Position numbers and translations under genes: made by a program. This document shows, in pieces, positions 23,109 through 31,141 of a stretch of DNA of 35,706 nucleotides. The stretch spans positions 1 through 35,706 of the forward strand of contig JAOPZB010000162.1 in assembly GCA_025964355.1 (NCBI GenBank), given 5' to 3'. Each line of letters starts with the position of its first letter. The first letter of the stretch is position 1. This stretch comes from Solirubrobacterales bacterium. GTDB taxonomy: Bacteria; Actinomycetota; Thermoleophilia; Solirubrobacterales; Solirubrobacteraceae. The notes below the pieces were generated by a model. The model was not told where the DNA came from and made no database searches. It was given only the letters and a program-made list of their open reading frames with translations.

Positions 23109-23858
23109 TTACTTCAAACGTCGCACGGAATCGACCCGGCTCAACGCGCGCGACGGCGAGCCCACGGAGCGCTTCGGCACGCGCCTCCGCGGCGGACGCT
23201 GCGGCCATAGTCCCGGGACCGCCGTCTCGCGGACGTCCGCGCGGGTCTGCAGAAACGCGTCGACCACGCCTGGGTCGAACTGGCTCGCGGCCGCTCGGCG
23301 GATCTCTGCGATCGCCTGCTCGGTCGGCCAGAGCGACTTGTAGGGGCGATCGTGGGTCAGCGCGTCATAGACGTCCGCCACCGCAACGATGCGCCCGACG
23401 AGCGGAATGCCCTCGCCGGCCAGTCCCGCCGGGTACCCCGACCCGTCCCAGCGCTCGTGATGGGCGCCGGCGATCACCGCAGCCATCTGAAGCACGGGCG
23501 AGCTGCTGGCGGACAACAGGCGCTGGCCGATGGCCGCGTGGGTCTTCATGACCTCGAACTCCTCCTCGCTCAGGCTGCCCGGCTTGAGCAGGATGCCGTC
23601 CGGTATCGCCAGCTTGCCGACGTCGTGGAGCGCCGCCGCGTCGCGCAGCAGCTCGACCTGCTCGCGATCCATCCCGAGCTGCGCGCCGATCTGTGCCGCT
23701 GTCGCGCCGACCCGGTCGGTGTGCCGGGAGGTGTCGTCGTCGCGGTTCTCGGCCGAGAGGGCCACGCGCTGAAGGGTGTCGACGTGCTCGCCCTCGAGCT
23801 CGCGCGTTCGCTCAGCGACCTTTCGCCGCAGCGACGCTGCACGCTGATCCTCCGCCAT
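23109..23858 (-). CDS. HD-GYP domain phosphodiesterase (cytosolic)
   Basis: 249 residues from ATG 23858, set by GAGGG 6 nt upstream; the longer frame to 24065 has no homology. A coiled-coil-like N-terminus (SLRRKVAERTRELEGEH) leads into the HD-GYP domain: SRHTDRVG, LHDVGKLAIPDGILLKPGSL with His78-Asp79, HHERWDGSGYP with GYP at 141-143, and VADVYDALTHDRPYK. The catalytic set for cyclic-di-GMP hydrolysis appears intact. It is very similar to the HD-GYP part of the protein at 19769 but lacks the membrane domain, so one probably arose by duplication. It is divergent from the aldo/keto reductase gene. Confidence 0.93.
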   Translation of the reverse strand: MAEDQRAASLRRKVAERTRELEGEHVDTLQRVALSAENRDDDTSRHTDRVGATAAQIGAQLGMDREQVELLRDAAALHDVGKLAIPDGILLKPGSLSEEEFEVMKTHAAIGQRLLSASSSPVLQMAAVIAGAHHERWDGSGYPAGLAGEGIPLVGRIVAVADVYDALTHDRPYKSLWPTEQAIAEIRRAAASQFDPGVVDAFLQTRADVRETAVPGLWPQRPPRRRVPKRSVGSPSRALSRVDSVRRLK

Positions 23859-24015
23859 GGGAATCCCTCGACCCCGCCGGCCCAGAGCATGACCCAGCCG
23901 CGGCGAACAGGACCGATGGCTGAGCGTCGAAAGGCGCGGAAATTGCGCGCCCTTCGGGCACGCGCCTGCTCGCGATCGGCGGTTTGCGCCGGGACCAGAC
24001 GGGCAAGAGTCCCAG

Positions 24016-24858
24016 ATGAGCACATCGACCACACGTGTCCCCGCGATCCCCCTGCGCGGCGGCACGCAGATACCACAGCTCGGCTACGGGGTCTTCCAGG
24101 TACCGCCGAAGGAGACCGTCGAGGCCGTGACACGGGCGCTCGCCACCGGCTACCGCCATATCGACACGGCGGCCGCGTACGGCAACGAGACGCAGGTCGG
24201 CGAGGCGATTCGCGCCTCCGGGCTGGAGCGCGGCGAGGTGTTCGTCACCACCAAGTGCCCGAACGAGGACCACGGCTACGAGGAGGCAAAACGAGCGCTC
24301 GATGGAAGTCTGCGGCGGCTCGGCTTCGACCACGTCGACCTGTATCTGATCCACTGGCCCGTACCGCTGCACGATCGCTACGTCGAGACGTGGAGGGCGT
24401 TCATCGACATGCGTGACGAGGGCCTCGCGCGCTCGATCGGCGTATCCAACTTCCTGCCGGCCCACCTGCAGCGGGTGATCTCCGACACGGGGGAGACCCC
24501 GGCCATCAACCAGGTCGAGCTGCACCCGTACCTCCAGCAGCGCGAGCTGCGTCGCGAGCACGAGCGCCTCGGCATCGTCACCGAGGCCTACAGCCCCCTT
24601 GCACAGGGGCGGGCGCTCGACGACCCCGTGATCGTCGCCATCGCCGAACGGCACTCCCGGACGACCGGACAGATCGTGATCCGCTGGCACCTGCAGATCG
24701 GCAACGTCGTGATCCCGAAGTCCGTCACCGCCGAGCGGATCAGACAGAACTTCGAGGTGTTCGACTTCGAGCTCTCAGACGACGAGATCGAGGCGATCGA
24801 CGGCCTCGACGCCGGGCGGCGCATCGGCGGAGATCCCGAGACGTTCGTGCACCCCTGA
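24016..24858 (+). CDS. Aldo/keto reductase (2,5-diketo-D-gluconate reductase type)
   Basis: 280-residue NADPH-dependent (beta/alpha)8 reductase. The tetrad is Asp50 (GYRHIDTAAAYGNE), Tyr55, Lys80 (VFVTTKCP) and His113 (YLIHWPVP). IGVSNFLPAHLQRVI, INQVELHPYLQQ and VVIPKSVTAERIRQNF, the cofactor-binding segment, complete the AKR signatures. It most resembles the AKR5/DkgA group, acting on small aldehydes and ketones; the natural substrate is unknown. The following PAS-GGDEF gene starts about 70 bp on, on the same strand. Confidence 0.93.
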   Translation: MSTSTTRVPAIPLRGGTQIPQLGYGVFQVPPKETVEAVTRALATGYRHIDTAAAYGNETQVGEAIRASGLERGEVFVTTKCPNEDHGYEEAKRALDGSLRRLGFDHVDLYLIHWPVPLHDRYVETWRAFIDMRDEGLARSIGVSNFLPAHLQRVISDTGETPAINQVELHPYLQQRELRREHERLGIVTEAYSPLAQGRALDDPVIVAIAERHSRTTGQIVIRWHLQIGNVVIPKSVTAERIRQNFEVFDFELSDDEIEAIDGLDAGRRIGGDPETFVHP

Positions 24859-24928
24859 AGGCTCGGGAGCGCAGGGCGGCGCGCGCTCGACTGTCAAGGA
24901 AGCAGCCGGATGCGCCGATGGGTGGGGG

Positions 24929-26233
24929 GTGCCGACATCTGCGCAGGACAGGACCCAGCATGTAGACCCGTTGCTCGCGCGGGCTGAGCAGGCGGCCGCG
25001 GCCGCGCTGCGCGAGCTGCCCGAGGCCCTCATCATCGTCTTCGACGACGAGCTGCGCTTCGTGGTGACGGCCGGGCAGGTCCTCGCGCGGGCCGGCGGTT
25101 CGGGCTTCGGAGGCGAGGGACAGGCCGTCGCCGGCGCGTTTCCGCGAGACGTCTGGGCGTCGATCGAGCCGCTGTTCGCCTCGGCGCTCGACGGTGAGAC
25201 CCGCTCGCGTGAGGTCTGGACCGCCGACCAGCGCCACTGCCTGATGGTCGATGCGGGTCCGCTGCGCTCCGGCGCGCCAGACGAGGAGGGCCCAGCCGGC
25301 GCGGCCGGCATCGCCGTCGTGCTCGACATCACGGCCCGCCGCCGCGCAGACCTGTTGTCGACGAGGACCGTCTCAGCCCTCGCCGAGGTCCCCGAGCGCG
25401 CTCCCGTCGGGACCGGTCTGCTCGACGGCGACGGCCGCTGGCTGCTCGTCAGCCGCCCGCTCTGCGACATCACCGGCTACACGGCCGAGGAGCTGCTCGG
25501 CACGCGCTTTGACGGGATCGTGCATCCCGAGGACGCCGACAACGACGCGGGCGAGCGCGCCCGCCTGCTGGCCGGCGAGATCCCCGCCTTCCAGACCGAG
25601 AAGCGCTATTTCGACGCCGCCGGCGAGACCGTCTCGGCGATCCTCTCGATGTCGCTCGTGCGCGACCGCGACGGTGCGCCGCTGCACTACGTCGCACAGC
25701 TGCAGGACATCTCCGAGCGCAAGCGCCTCGAGCAGAGCATGCGCGAGCTCGGCGACCACGATCCGCTGACCGGGCTGCGCAACCGCAGGCTCTTCGAGCA
25801 CGACCTCATGCTCCAGGTCGCCCGCTCGCAGCGCTACGGCGAGACGGCCGGGCTGCTCGTCGTCGATATCGACGCGTTGGGGCAGATCAACGACGACCAC
25901 GGACGGGGCGTCGGCGACGAGATCCTCGGTGTCCTCGCACGGGCGCTCACCCGCCGCCTGCGCCAGACCGACCTCGTGGCCCGCATCGGCGCCGACGAGT
26001 TCGCCGTGCTGCTCCCGCATATCGACCGCGAGGGAATCACCGTCGTTGCCGATGGGCTGCTGCGCGTGATACCCGCCTACAGCGTCGACACCGGTGCGAG
26101 CGTGCTCCATCCGTCCGCGAGCATCGGCTCGGTGCTGATCGACCGGCGGACCGCCAGCGCCGAGCAGGCGCTGACCGAGGCCTACCGCGCGATCCAGATC
26201 GCGAGGTACGCCACGCCCTCCCCGCCGAGCTGA
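24929..26233 (+). CDS. PAS-GGDEF protein with degenerate GADEF site
   Basis: 434 residues from GTG 24929. Residues 30-135 form a PAS-like domain ending VVLDITARRRADLL. Residues 160-265 are a clear PAS with GLLDGDGRWLLVSRPLC, DITGYTAEELLG, HPEDADND and QDISERKRLEQSM. The GGDEF domain opens DHDPLTGLRNRRLFEHDL and has DIDALGQINDDHGRGVGDEIL. The signature is GADEF (354-358) instead of GGDEF, with the I-site RQTD (345-348) exactly five residues before it. Replacement of the second Gly may reduce or abolish diguanylate cyclase activity while product binding is kept, so a sensor-effector role is possible. Confidence 0.9.
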   Translation: MPTSAQDRTQHVDPLLARAEQAAAAALRELPEALIIVFDDELRFVVTAGQVLARAGGSGFGGEGQAVAGAFPRDVWASIEPLFASALDGETRSREVWTADQRHCLMVDAGPLRSGAPDEEGPAGAAGIAVVLDITARRRADLLSTRTVSALAEVPERAPVGTGLLDGDGRWLLVSRPLCDITGYTAEELLGTRFDGIVHPEDADNDAGERARLLAGEIPAFQTEKRYFDAAGETVSAILSMSLVRDRDGAPLHYVAQLQDISERKRLEQSMRELGDHDPLTGLRNRRLFEHDLMLQVARSQRYGETAGLLVVDIDALGQINDDHGRGVGDEILGVLARALTRRLRQTDLVARIGADEFAVLLPHIDREGITVVADGLLRVIPAYSVDTGASVLHPSASIGSVLIDRRTASAEQALTEAYRAIQIARYATPSPPS

Positions 26234-26340
26234 CGGCCGTTCAGAGCCGCAGGCGCGGAGCTCGCCGCGCACGCCGGGATCGTTCGCCGCTGCGCGCGCC
26301 GCACCCCGGCCCGTACGCCCGACCCCTCCGCCGCTGTCAA

Positions 26341-26346
26341 TACGCT
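26341..26346 (+). promoter_or_regulatory. Putative -10 element of the ppx gene
   Basis: TACGCT ends 6 nt before the ATG at 26353. No Shine-Dalgarno is present. Confidence 0.35.
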
Positions 26347-26352
26347 CACGGC

Positions 26353-27891
26353 ATGAAGCCCGACGAGCGGCTAGCCGTCATCGACCTCGGCTCGAACTCC
26401 TTCCGACTGGTCGTCTTCACCGCCGGTGACGGGTGGTGGAAGCGCACCGATGAGATCTACGAGCCCGTGCGCATCGGCCAGGGATTGATGGCGACCGGCA
26501 AGCTGGGAGACGAGCCGATGGAGCGGGCGCTCGCCACGCTCGACGTGTTCGCCCACTTCTGCCGCGCCAGCGGGCTCGGCGCCGACTCGGTCGACGCGGT
26601 CGCCACGAGCGCCATTCGCGACGCCGAGAACGCCGCCGGTTTCCTGAAGCGGGCTCGCAAGTGCCTCGGGCTGCCGATCCGGGTGCTCAGCCGCGAGGAG
26701 GAGGCGCGCTATGGCTACCTGGCGGCCGTGAACTCGACGACGCTGGTCCGCGGCTCGGTGCTCGACCTCGGCGGCGGCTCCCTGCAGCTCGTCGACGTGG
26801 CCGATCGGCTGCTGCGCAGCTCGGGGTCCTGGCCGCTGGGCACGGTGCGCATGAGCGAGCGCTTCCTGCCCCCCAACGGGCCCGCCAAGCGGCGGCAGCT
26901 CGAGGAGCTCCGCGCCCACGTGGCAGGTGAGCTCGAGGCGGTTCCATGGCTCGCCGGTGCCGGCGAGGCCGACGGCGGGGGCCGCATCGTCGGCATCGGA
27001 GGAACGGTCCGCAACCTGGCAGCCGCCGCCCAGCGCGCGGCCGGGCTGCCCTCCAACGGCGTACAGGGGATGGTCATCGAGCGCGAAGCCCTCGACGGGC
27101 TGGTGCAGCGACTCGCCGCGCTGCCGGCGTCCGAGCGCGCGAGCATTCCCGGGATCAAGCCGGCGCGCGCCGACCTGATCCTCGCCGGGGCGCTGGTGGT
27201 GCAGGCGGTGCTCGAGACCGGCGGCTTCGACGGCCTGGAGACCACGGAGGCGGGCCTGCGCGAGGGCGTCTTCTTCGAGCGCCTGCTGGCCGACCGCGCG
27301 GAGCCCCTGTTCGACGACGTGCGGCGTACCAGCGTCATGAACATGGCCGCCCAGTACCAGGTCGACGCCCATCACACCCGCCACGTCGCCGATCTCGCGC
27401 TGGGGATGTTCGACGAGCTGGCCGAGGTGGGCCTGCACGACGGCGACCCGCGCGAGCGCGAACTGCTGTGGGCGGCCAGCATGCTGCACGACATCGGCAT
27501 GTCGATCGACTACGACGATCACCACAAGCACTCGCGCTATCTGATCCTCAACGGCGGCCTGCCGGGGTTCACGCCGGTGGAAACGGCGATCATCGCCCAG
27601 GCGGCCCGCTACCACCGCAAGGGCATGCCCGTGCCGGGACCGATGGCGCCGCTGTTCGGCGAGGGTGACGCCGCCCGCCTCAACCGCTGTGCCGCGCTCC
27701 TGCGCCTGGCCGAGGACCTCGAGCGCTCACGCGACCAGCTCGTGCGCCGCACCAGCATCGCCCTGCGCGACGACGAGGTGCAGCTGCGCCTGATCGTCGA
27801 CGGCGACGCCGCCGTCCCCCGCTGGGCGGCCGGGCGCGAGCGCGAGCTCTTCGCGCGGGCCTTCCATCGCGGCCTCGCCGTCGCTGCCTGA
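26353..27891 (+). CDS. Ppx/GppA phosphatase (exopolyphosphatase or pppGpp phosphohydrolase)
   Basis: 512 residues. The ASKHA-fold N-terminal half has LAVIDLGSNSFRLVVF, TSAIRDAENA, LSREEEARYGYLAAVNS with the putative catalytic Glu, SVLDLGGGSLQLVDV and IVGIGGTVRNLA. The C-terminal half is an HD-type helical domain (HHTRHVADLALGMFDELA, ASMLHDIGMSID, AIIAQAARYHRKGMP). This two-part build is that of long Ppx/GppA enzymes, which degrade polyphosphate or convert pppGpp to ppGpp; the sequence cannot separate the two. It lies 120 bp after the PAS-GGDEF gene and is convergent with the glycosyltransferase gene. Confidence 0.93.
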   Translation: MKPDERLAVIDLGSNSFRLVVFTAGDGWWKRTDEIYEPVRIGQGLMATGKLGDEPMERALATLDVFAHFCRASGLGADSVDAVATSAIRDAENAAGFLKRARKCLGLPIRVLSREEEARYGYLAAVNSTTLVRGSVLDLGGGSLQLVDVADRLLRSSGSWPLGTVRMSERFLPPNGPAKRRQLEELRAHVAGELEAVPWLAGAGEADGGGRIVGIGGTVRNLAAAAQRAAGLPSNGVQGMVIEREALDGLVQRLAALPASERASIPGIKPARADLILAGALVVQAVLETGGFDGLETTEAGLREGVFFERLLADRAEPLFDDVRRTSVMNMAAQYQVDAHHTRHVADLALGMFDELAEVGLHDGDPRERELLWAASMLHDIGMSIDYDDHHKHSRYLILNGGLPGFTPVETAIIAQAARYHRKGMPVPGPMAPLFGEGDAARLNRCAALLRLAEDLERSRDQLVRRTSIALRDDEVQLRLIVDGDAAVPRWAAGRERELFARAFHRGLAVAA

Positions 27892-27894
27892 GCG

Positions 27895-27917
27895 CCCGGC
27901 GGCGGCCCGCGGCCGGG
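27895..27917. terminator. Hairpin between convergent ppx and glycosyltransferase genes
   Basis: CCCGGC 27895-27900 pairs with GCCGGG 27912-27917 around an 11-nt GC loop. It fills the 26-bp gap between the two stop codons and could serve both directions. No U tract. Confidence 0.35.
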
Positions 27918-29972
27918 TCAGGACGCGGCGAGGGCCCGTTCGTGACCGGCGCAGTCGAACAGCGCCAGGCCGAACGTGTTCGGACCGTGCCAGACGTCAG
28001 GGGAGACCAGCCGGCAGGCCTCGAGCACCGCGGCGGTCGCCCGGTTGCCGCCGCGGGAGGCGAACTCGCCGCCGAGCAGGACGTAGCGGGCTTCGCGGCG
28101 GGCCACCAGGCGTGCCAGCCCGCGCCCGTCGATCGCCGGGTCGATTCCGCTGTACCCGGCGAGGGCGCCCGTGTCGAGGCCGAGCAGCGTGAACGGCGCG
28201 GCGGTCGGCGCCGAGTCGGTGAGCAGGGCCCAACGCCTGCCCGTCCCGGTTGACCGGACGTAGCGGACGAGGGCCCTGTAGGTCGCGAGGTGACTGCCGC
28301 TCACGCCCACTCCACCCGCACCCGCCGCCGATCTGGGCCCGGCGGCCGGGAACGTGCCCTCGACGGGCGCCAGCCAGGTGGTCGCCGCATACGCCGCCGG
28401 TGCCACGGCCAGCAGGCAGAACAGCAGCGCCATCCCGGGCGCCGCGAAGCGGCGACGGACCAACATCGCGGTGAAAGCGCCCGCCACGCCAACCATCAGC
28501 AGCGGGATGAACCAGACCATGTAGTGCTCGCGGTGCAGCAGCACGATCTGTGCGGCAACCGTCGCTAGCACGGCTGCGGCGAGCAGCGCAAGCCCCCACC
28601 AGCGTCGCGACCCGCGCACGAGTGACACGAACGCCACGGCACCCGCGCCCGCCATCGCGCCGGTGCCCGGAGCCAGCGCCGATGCGTAGTAGGGGTGGAC
28701 GATGCCCTTCGACAGGCTCAGCACCACCACCTCGATCACAAACCAGCCGCCGAGCACGAGCAGCGTGGCCGGGCGCGGGTCGCGCCTCGACCGCTCGGCA
28801 AAGGCGAGCAGTGCTAGCGCGAGCAGCCCGAACAGGGCGAACGGCAACAGCCAGCCGGCCTGGTCGCCGAGCCCCGTGCCGAACAGCCGAAGCGGACGCG
28901 GCGGTCCGCCGAAGGGGACCGGGTTCTTGCTTCTGCCGTTCGCCAGCAGCGAACTGGACGCGCCGGTGAATTCAGCGCCCGTCCCCTTCGCCGCCGCATG
29001 ACGGCTGCGGCTGCTCGCCGGCGCCTTGTGCAAAGACGGTACGGTCGCGCCGGGGCGCACCGGCACGCGTCCCGGTCCTCCCACCTGGCCGCTCACGCGC
29101 CCGAAGCCGTTGTAGCCGAACGTCAGCCCGAGCTCCGAGTTGTTCGTCGAGCTGCCGACATACGGGCGCTTGGCGGCCGGGGTCAGTTCCACGAAGGCCA
29201 TCCACGAGGCCGACACCACGACCAGGACGGCGCCCGCCGTCAGCAGCTGGACGGCTCGCCGCCGCAGCGAGCCGGGGGCCCAGAGCACGTAGGCGACGAC
29301 GATCCCCGGCACCACCAGCAGCGCGGCGAGCGTCTTGGTGTTGAACGCCAGGCCGACGAGCACCCCGCACAGCAGCAGCGTCCGCCAGCGCCCGGTCTCG
29401 ACCGCGCGGAGCCCCGCGCCGGACGCGAGCACCATCAGCAGTATCAGCAGCGGGTCGACGCCGTTGTCGCGCGAGACCGCTACGAATGACGGGAACACGG
29501 CCATCGCCAGGGCACCCGCGATCCCGGCCGCCGCGCCGAGCCGTGGCGCGAGCAGGCGGTACAGGAGCGCGACCGCCAGCACGCCCATGATCGCCTCCGG
29601 CAGCAGCAGGCTGAGGGGGGAGAAGCCGAACAGCTTCGCGCTGGCGGCCTGCACCCACAGGCCGAGCGGCGGCTTGTCCACCGTGACGAGGCCGCCGGGG
29701 TCGAACGACACGAACACGAAGTTGTGCAGCGAGCGCAGCATCGACTTCACGCCCGCCGAGTAGAAGACGTTGGCGTAGCCGTTCTGGGAGAGCCGGTAGG
29801 TGTTCAACACGGCCGACAGGGCGAGCACGCCCGCGAGCGCGACGTGGCGCGGATGCGCCCTGATGCCCAGCAGCCGCGCTCGCAGGCGCGCCGCGGGCGC
29901 AGGCGCCGGCGTGATCTCGGCGGCTCCCGGCACGCTGGCCTGCGGGGCGGCGGTCTGCGGCGCGGAGATCAT
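27918..29972 (-). CDS. Membrane glycosyltransferase, GT39/PMT (YkcA/YkcB-like mannosyltransferase)
   Basis: 684 residues with about 11-13 hydrophobic helices. After a Pro/Ala-rich N-terminus come NTYRLSQNGYANVFYSAGVK, then VTVDKPPLGLWVQAASAKLF and a SRDNGVDPLLILLMVLA loop with the acidic residue expected in the first external loop region of GT-C enzymes. The C-terminal extracytoplasmic domain (LATYRALVRYVRS ... AGYSGIDPAIDGRGLARLVA) is typical of the YkcA/YkcB group. It probably transfers a sugar from a polyprenyl phosphate to a cell-envelope acceptor. It follows the class V aminotransferase gene by 70 bp on the same strand. Confidence 0.88.
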   Translation of the reverse strand: MISAPQTAAPQASVPGAAEITPAPAPAARLRARLLGIRAHPRHVALAGVLALSAVLNTYRLSQNGYANVFYSAGVKSMLRSLHNFVFVSFDPGGLVTVDKPPLGLWVQAASAKLFGFSPLSLLLPEAIMGVLAVALLYRLLAPRLGAAAGIAGALAMAVFPSFVAVSRDNGVDPLLILLMVLASGAGLRAVETGRWRTLLLCGVLVGLAFNTKTLAALLVVPGIVVAYVLWAPGSLRRRAVQLLTAGAVLVVVSASWMAFVELTPAAKRPYVGSSTNNSELGLTFGYNGFGRVSGQVGGPGRVPVRPGATVPSLHKAPASSRSRHAAAKGTGAEFTGASSSLLANGRSKNPVPFGGPPRPLRLFGTGLGDQAGWLLPFALFGLLALALLAFAERSRRDPRPATLLVLGGWFVIEVVVLSLSKGIVHPYYASALAPGTGAMAGAGAVAFVSLVRGSRRWWGLALLAAAVLATVAAQIVLLHREHYMVWFIPLLMVGVAGAFTAMLVRRRFAAPGMALLFCLLAVAPAAYAATTWLAPVEGTFPAAGPRSAAGAGGVGVSGSHLATYRALVRYVRSTGTGRRWALLTDSAPTAAPFTLLGLDTGALAGYSGIDPAIDGRGLARLVARREARYVLLGGEFASRGGNRATAAVLEACRLVSPDVWHGPNTFGLALFDCAGHERALAAS

Positions 29973-30042
29973 CTGGCTGGGCGATCGTTTCCGGAGTGCG
30001 CTGCTCGGGCACCCGCAAGCGGACGCGGACGCTGACCGACGT

Positions 30043-31122
30043 TCATGTCAAGAGGGCCTCCAGCAGCCGATCGAGGTCACCCTCGTCGTTCCAGGCCCCG
30101 ACGGACGCTCGCAGCCAGGGACGAGACGGAATGTTACGGACGATTACCCCCTGTTCGGCGAGTCTTTCGCGCTCCGCCTCGGGGTCGGGGCTCGGAAAGG
30201 AGACGAGCGTCGTGTCGTCGCGAGGCGCCGGCTGTCGACCGCGCTCGGCGAGCTGCTCGGCGAGCGAGCGAGCGAGCGACCGGGCGCGCTCGTGAACCGC
30301 CGCCCAGCCCGCCGACTCGAGCACCTCCACCGCCGCCAGCGCGCAGGCGACCGTCTCTGCGTTCAGCGACAGGGTGTCCAGCCGGCGCGCGTCCTCGTGC
30401 ATGAGAGCCTCCAGGCCGGCGTCGGGGTCGGCCAGATTGGGATAGCCGCGCCGCGGCACCGCCAGGCGCTCCCGCAGGCCCGGGCTGACATAGAGCATCC
30501 CCGTGCCGTCCGGGCCGCACAGCCACTTCTGCCCGGCGCCCGCATACGCGTCGCAGCCGAGCGCGCCCACGTCCACCGCGACGGCGCCGACGCCCTGCGC
30601 GCCGTCGAGCAGCACCGGCACGTCCAGCTCGGCGAGCTCCGCCGGCGCGAGACACCCGCTCATCCAGCCCACATGCGAGCACGCCACCAGCCGCGTGCGC
30701 GGGCCGCTCGCCTCCGCGACCTGCGACAGCGGCACTTCGCGGATCCGCACACCGTGTAGCTCTCGCGCGGCGGCCAGCGCACCGAGCAGCCCCGGATGCT
30801 CCTCGTCGCTCGTCACGATCTCATCTGCCGCGCCTAGCTGCAGGCCGCCGATCGTCTGCGCGATCCCCTCGGTGGTGCTGGTCGTCAGCGCGACGTCGGC
30901 GGGATCGCAGGCGAGGGTCCTCGCGTAGGCTGCGCGCAGTGAGTCCGTGAGCTCGCCGCGGCGCTCGAAGTGGTGTTGTGCCCGTCCCTGCTCGAGCTCG
31001 CGCTGCAGCTCCCGGCCGGCCGCCGCTACGGCGCGCGCCGCCAGCGGCCCATCCGTCCCCGCGTTCAGATAGGCGAGTCGCCCGAGGACCGGGAACTCGG
31101 CGCGCAGGGCGGACAGGCTCAC
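30043..31122 (-). CDS. Class V aminotransferase-fold PLP enzyme
   Basis: 359 residues from GTG 31122; an ATG at 31143 would add 7 residues and overlap the divergent gene's ATG. PLP signatures: TTSTTEGIAQTIGGLQLG (phosphate-binding turn), SDEEHPGLLGAL, SHVGWMSG, VLLDGAQGVGA with Asp173 facing the ring nitrogen, and YAGAGQKWLCGPDGTGMLYV with the Schiff-base Lys199. It resembles cysteine desulfurase and isopenicillin-N-epimerase-like proteins; the Cys-loop of SufS/IscS is not obvious, so desulfurase activity is doubtful. TATTCT lies 8 nt before the GTG with no Shine-Dalgarno. The membrane glycosyltransferase gene follows. Confidence 0.88.
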   Translation of the reverse strand: MSLSALRAEFPVLGRLAYLNAGTDGPLAARAVAAAGRELQRELEQGRAQHHFERRGELTDSLRAAYARTLACDPADVALTTSTTEGIAQTIGGLQLGAADEIVTSDEEHPGLLGALAAARELHGVRIREVPLSQVAEASGPRTRLVACSHVGWMSGCLAPAELAELDVPVLLDGAQGVGAVAVDVGALGCDAYAGAGQKWLCGPDGTGMLYVSPGLRERLAVPRRGYPNLADPDAGLEALMHEDARRLDTLSLNAETVACALAAVEVLESAGWAAVHERARSLARSLAEQLAERGRQPAPRDDTTLVSFPSPDPEAERERLAEQGVIVRNIPSRPWLRASVGAWNDEGDLDRLLEALLT

Positions 31123-31129
31123 AAACCGC

Positions 31130-31136
31130 GAGAATA
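31130..31136. promoter_or_regulatory. Putative bidirectional -10 segment of two divergent genes
   Basis: On the plus strand GAGAAT (31130-31135) ends 6 nt before the acetoacetyl-CoA synthetase ATG. On the minus strand TATTCT (31136-31131) ends 8 nt before the aminotransferase GTG. Only 19 bp separate the two starts, so both promoters would have to overlap the other's coding region. Confidence 0.45.
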
Positions 31137-31141
31137 CCCGC

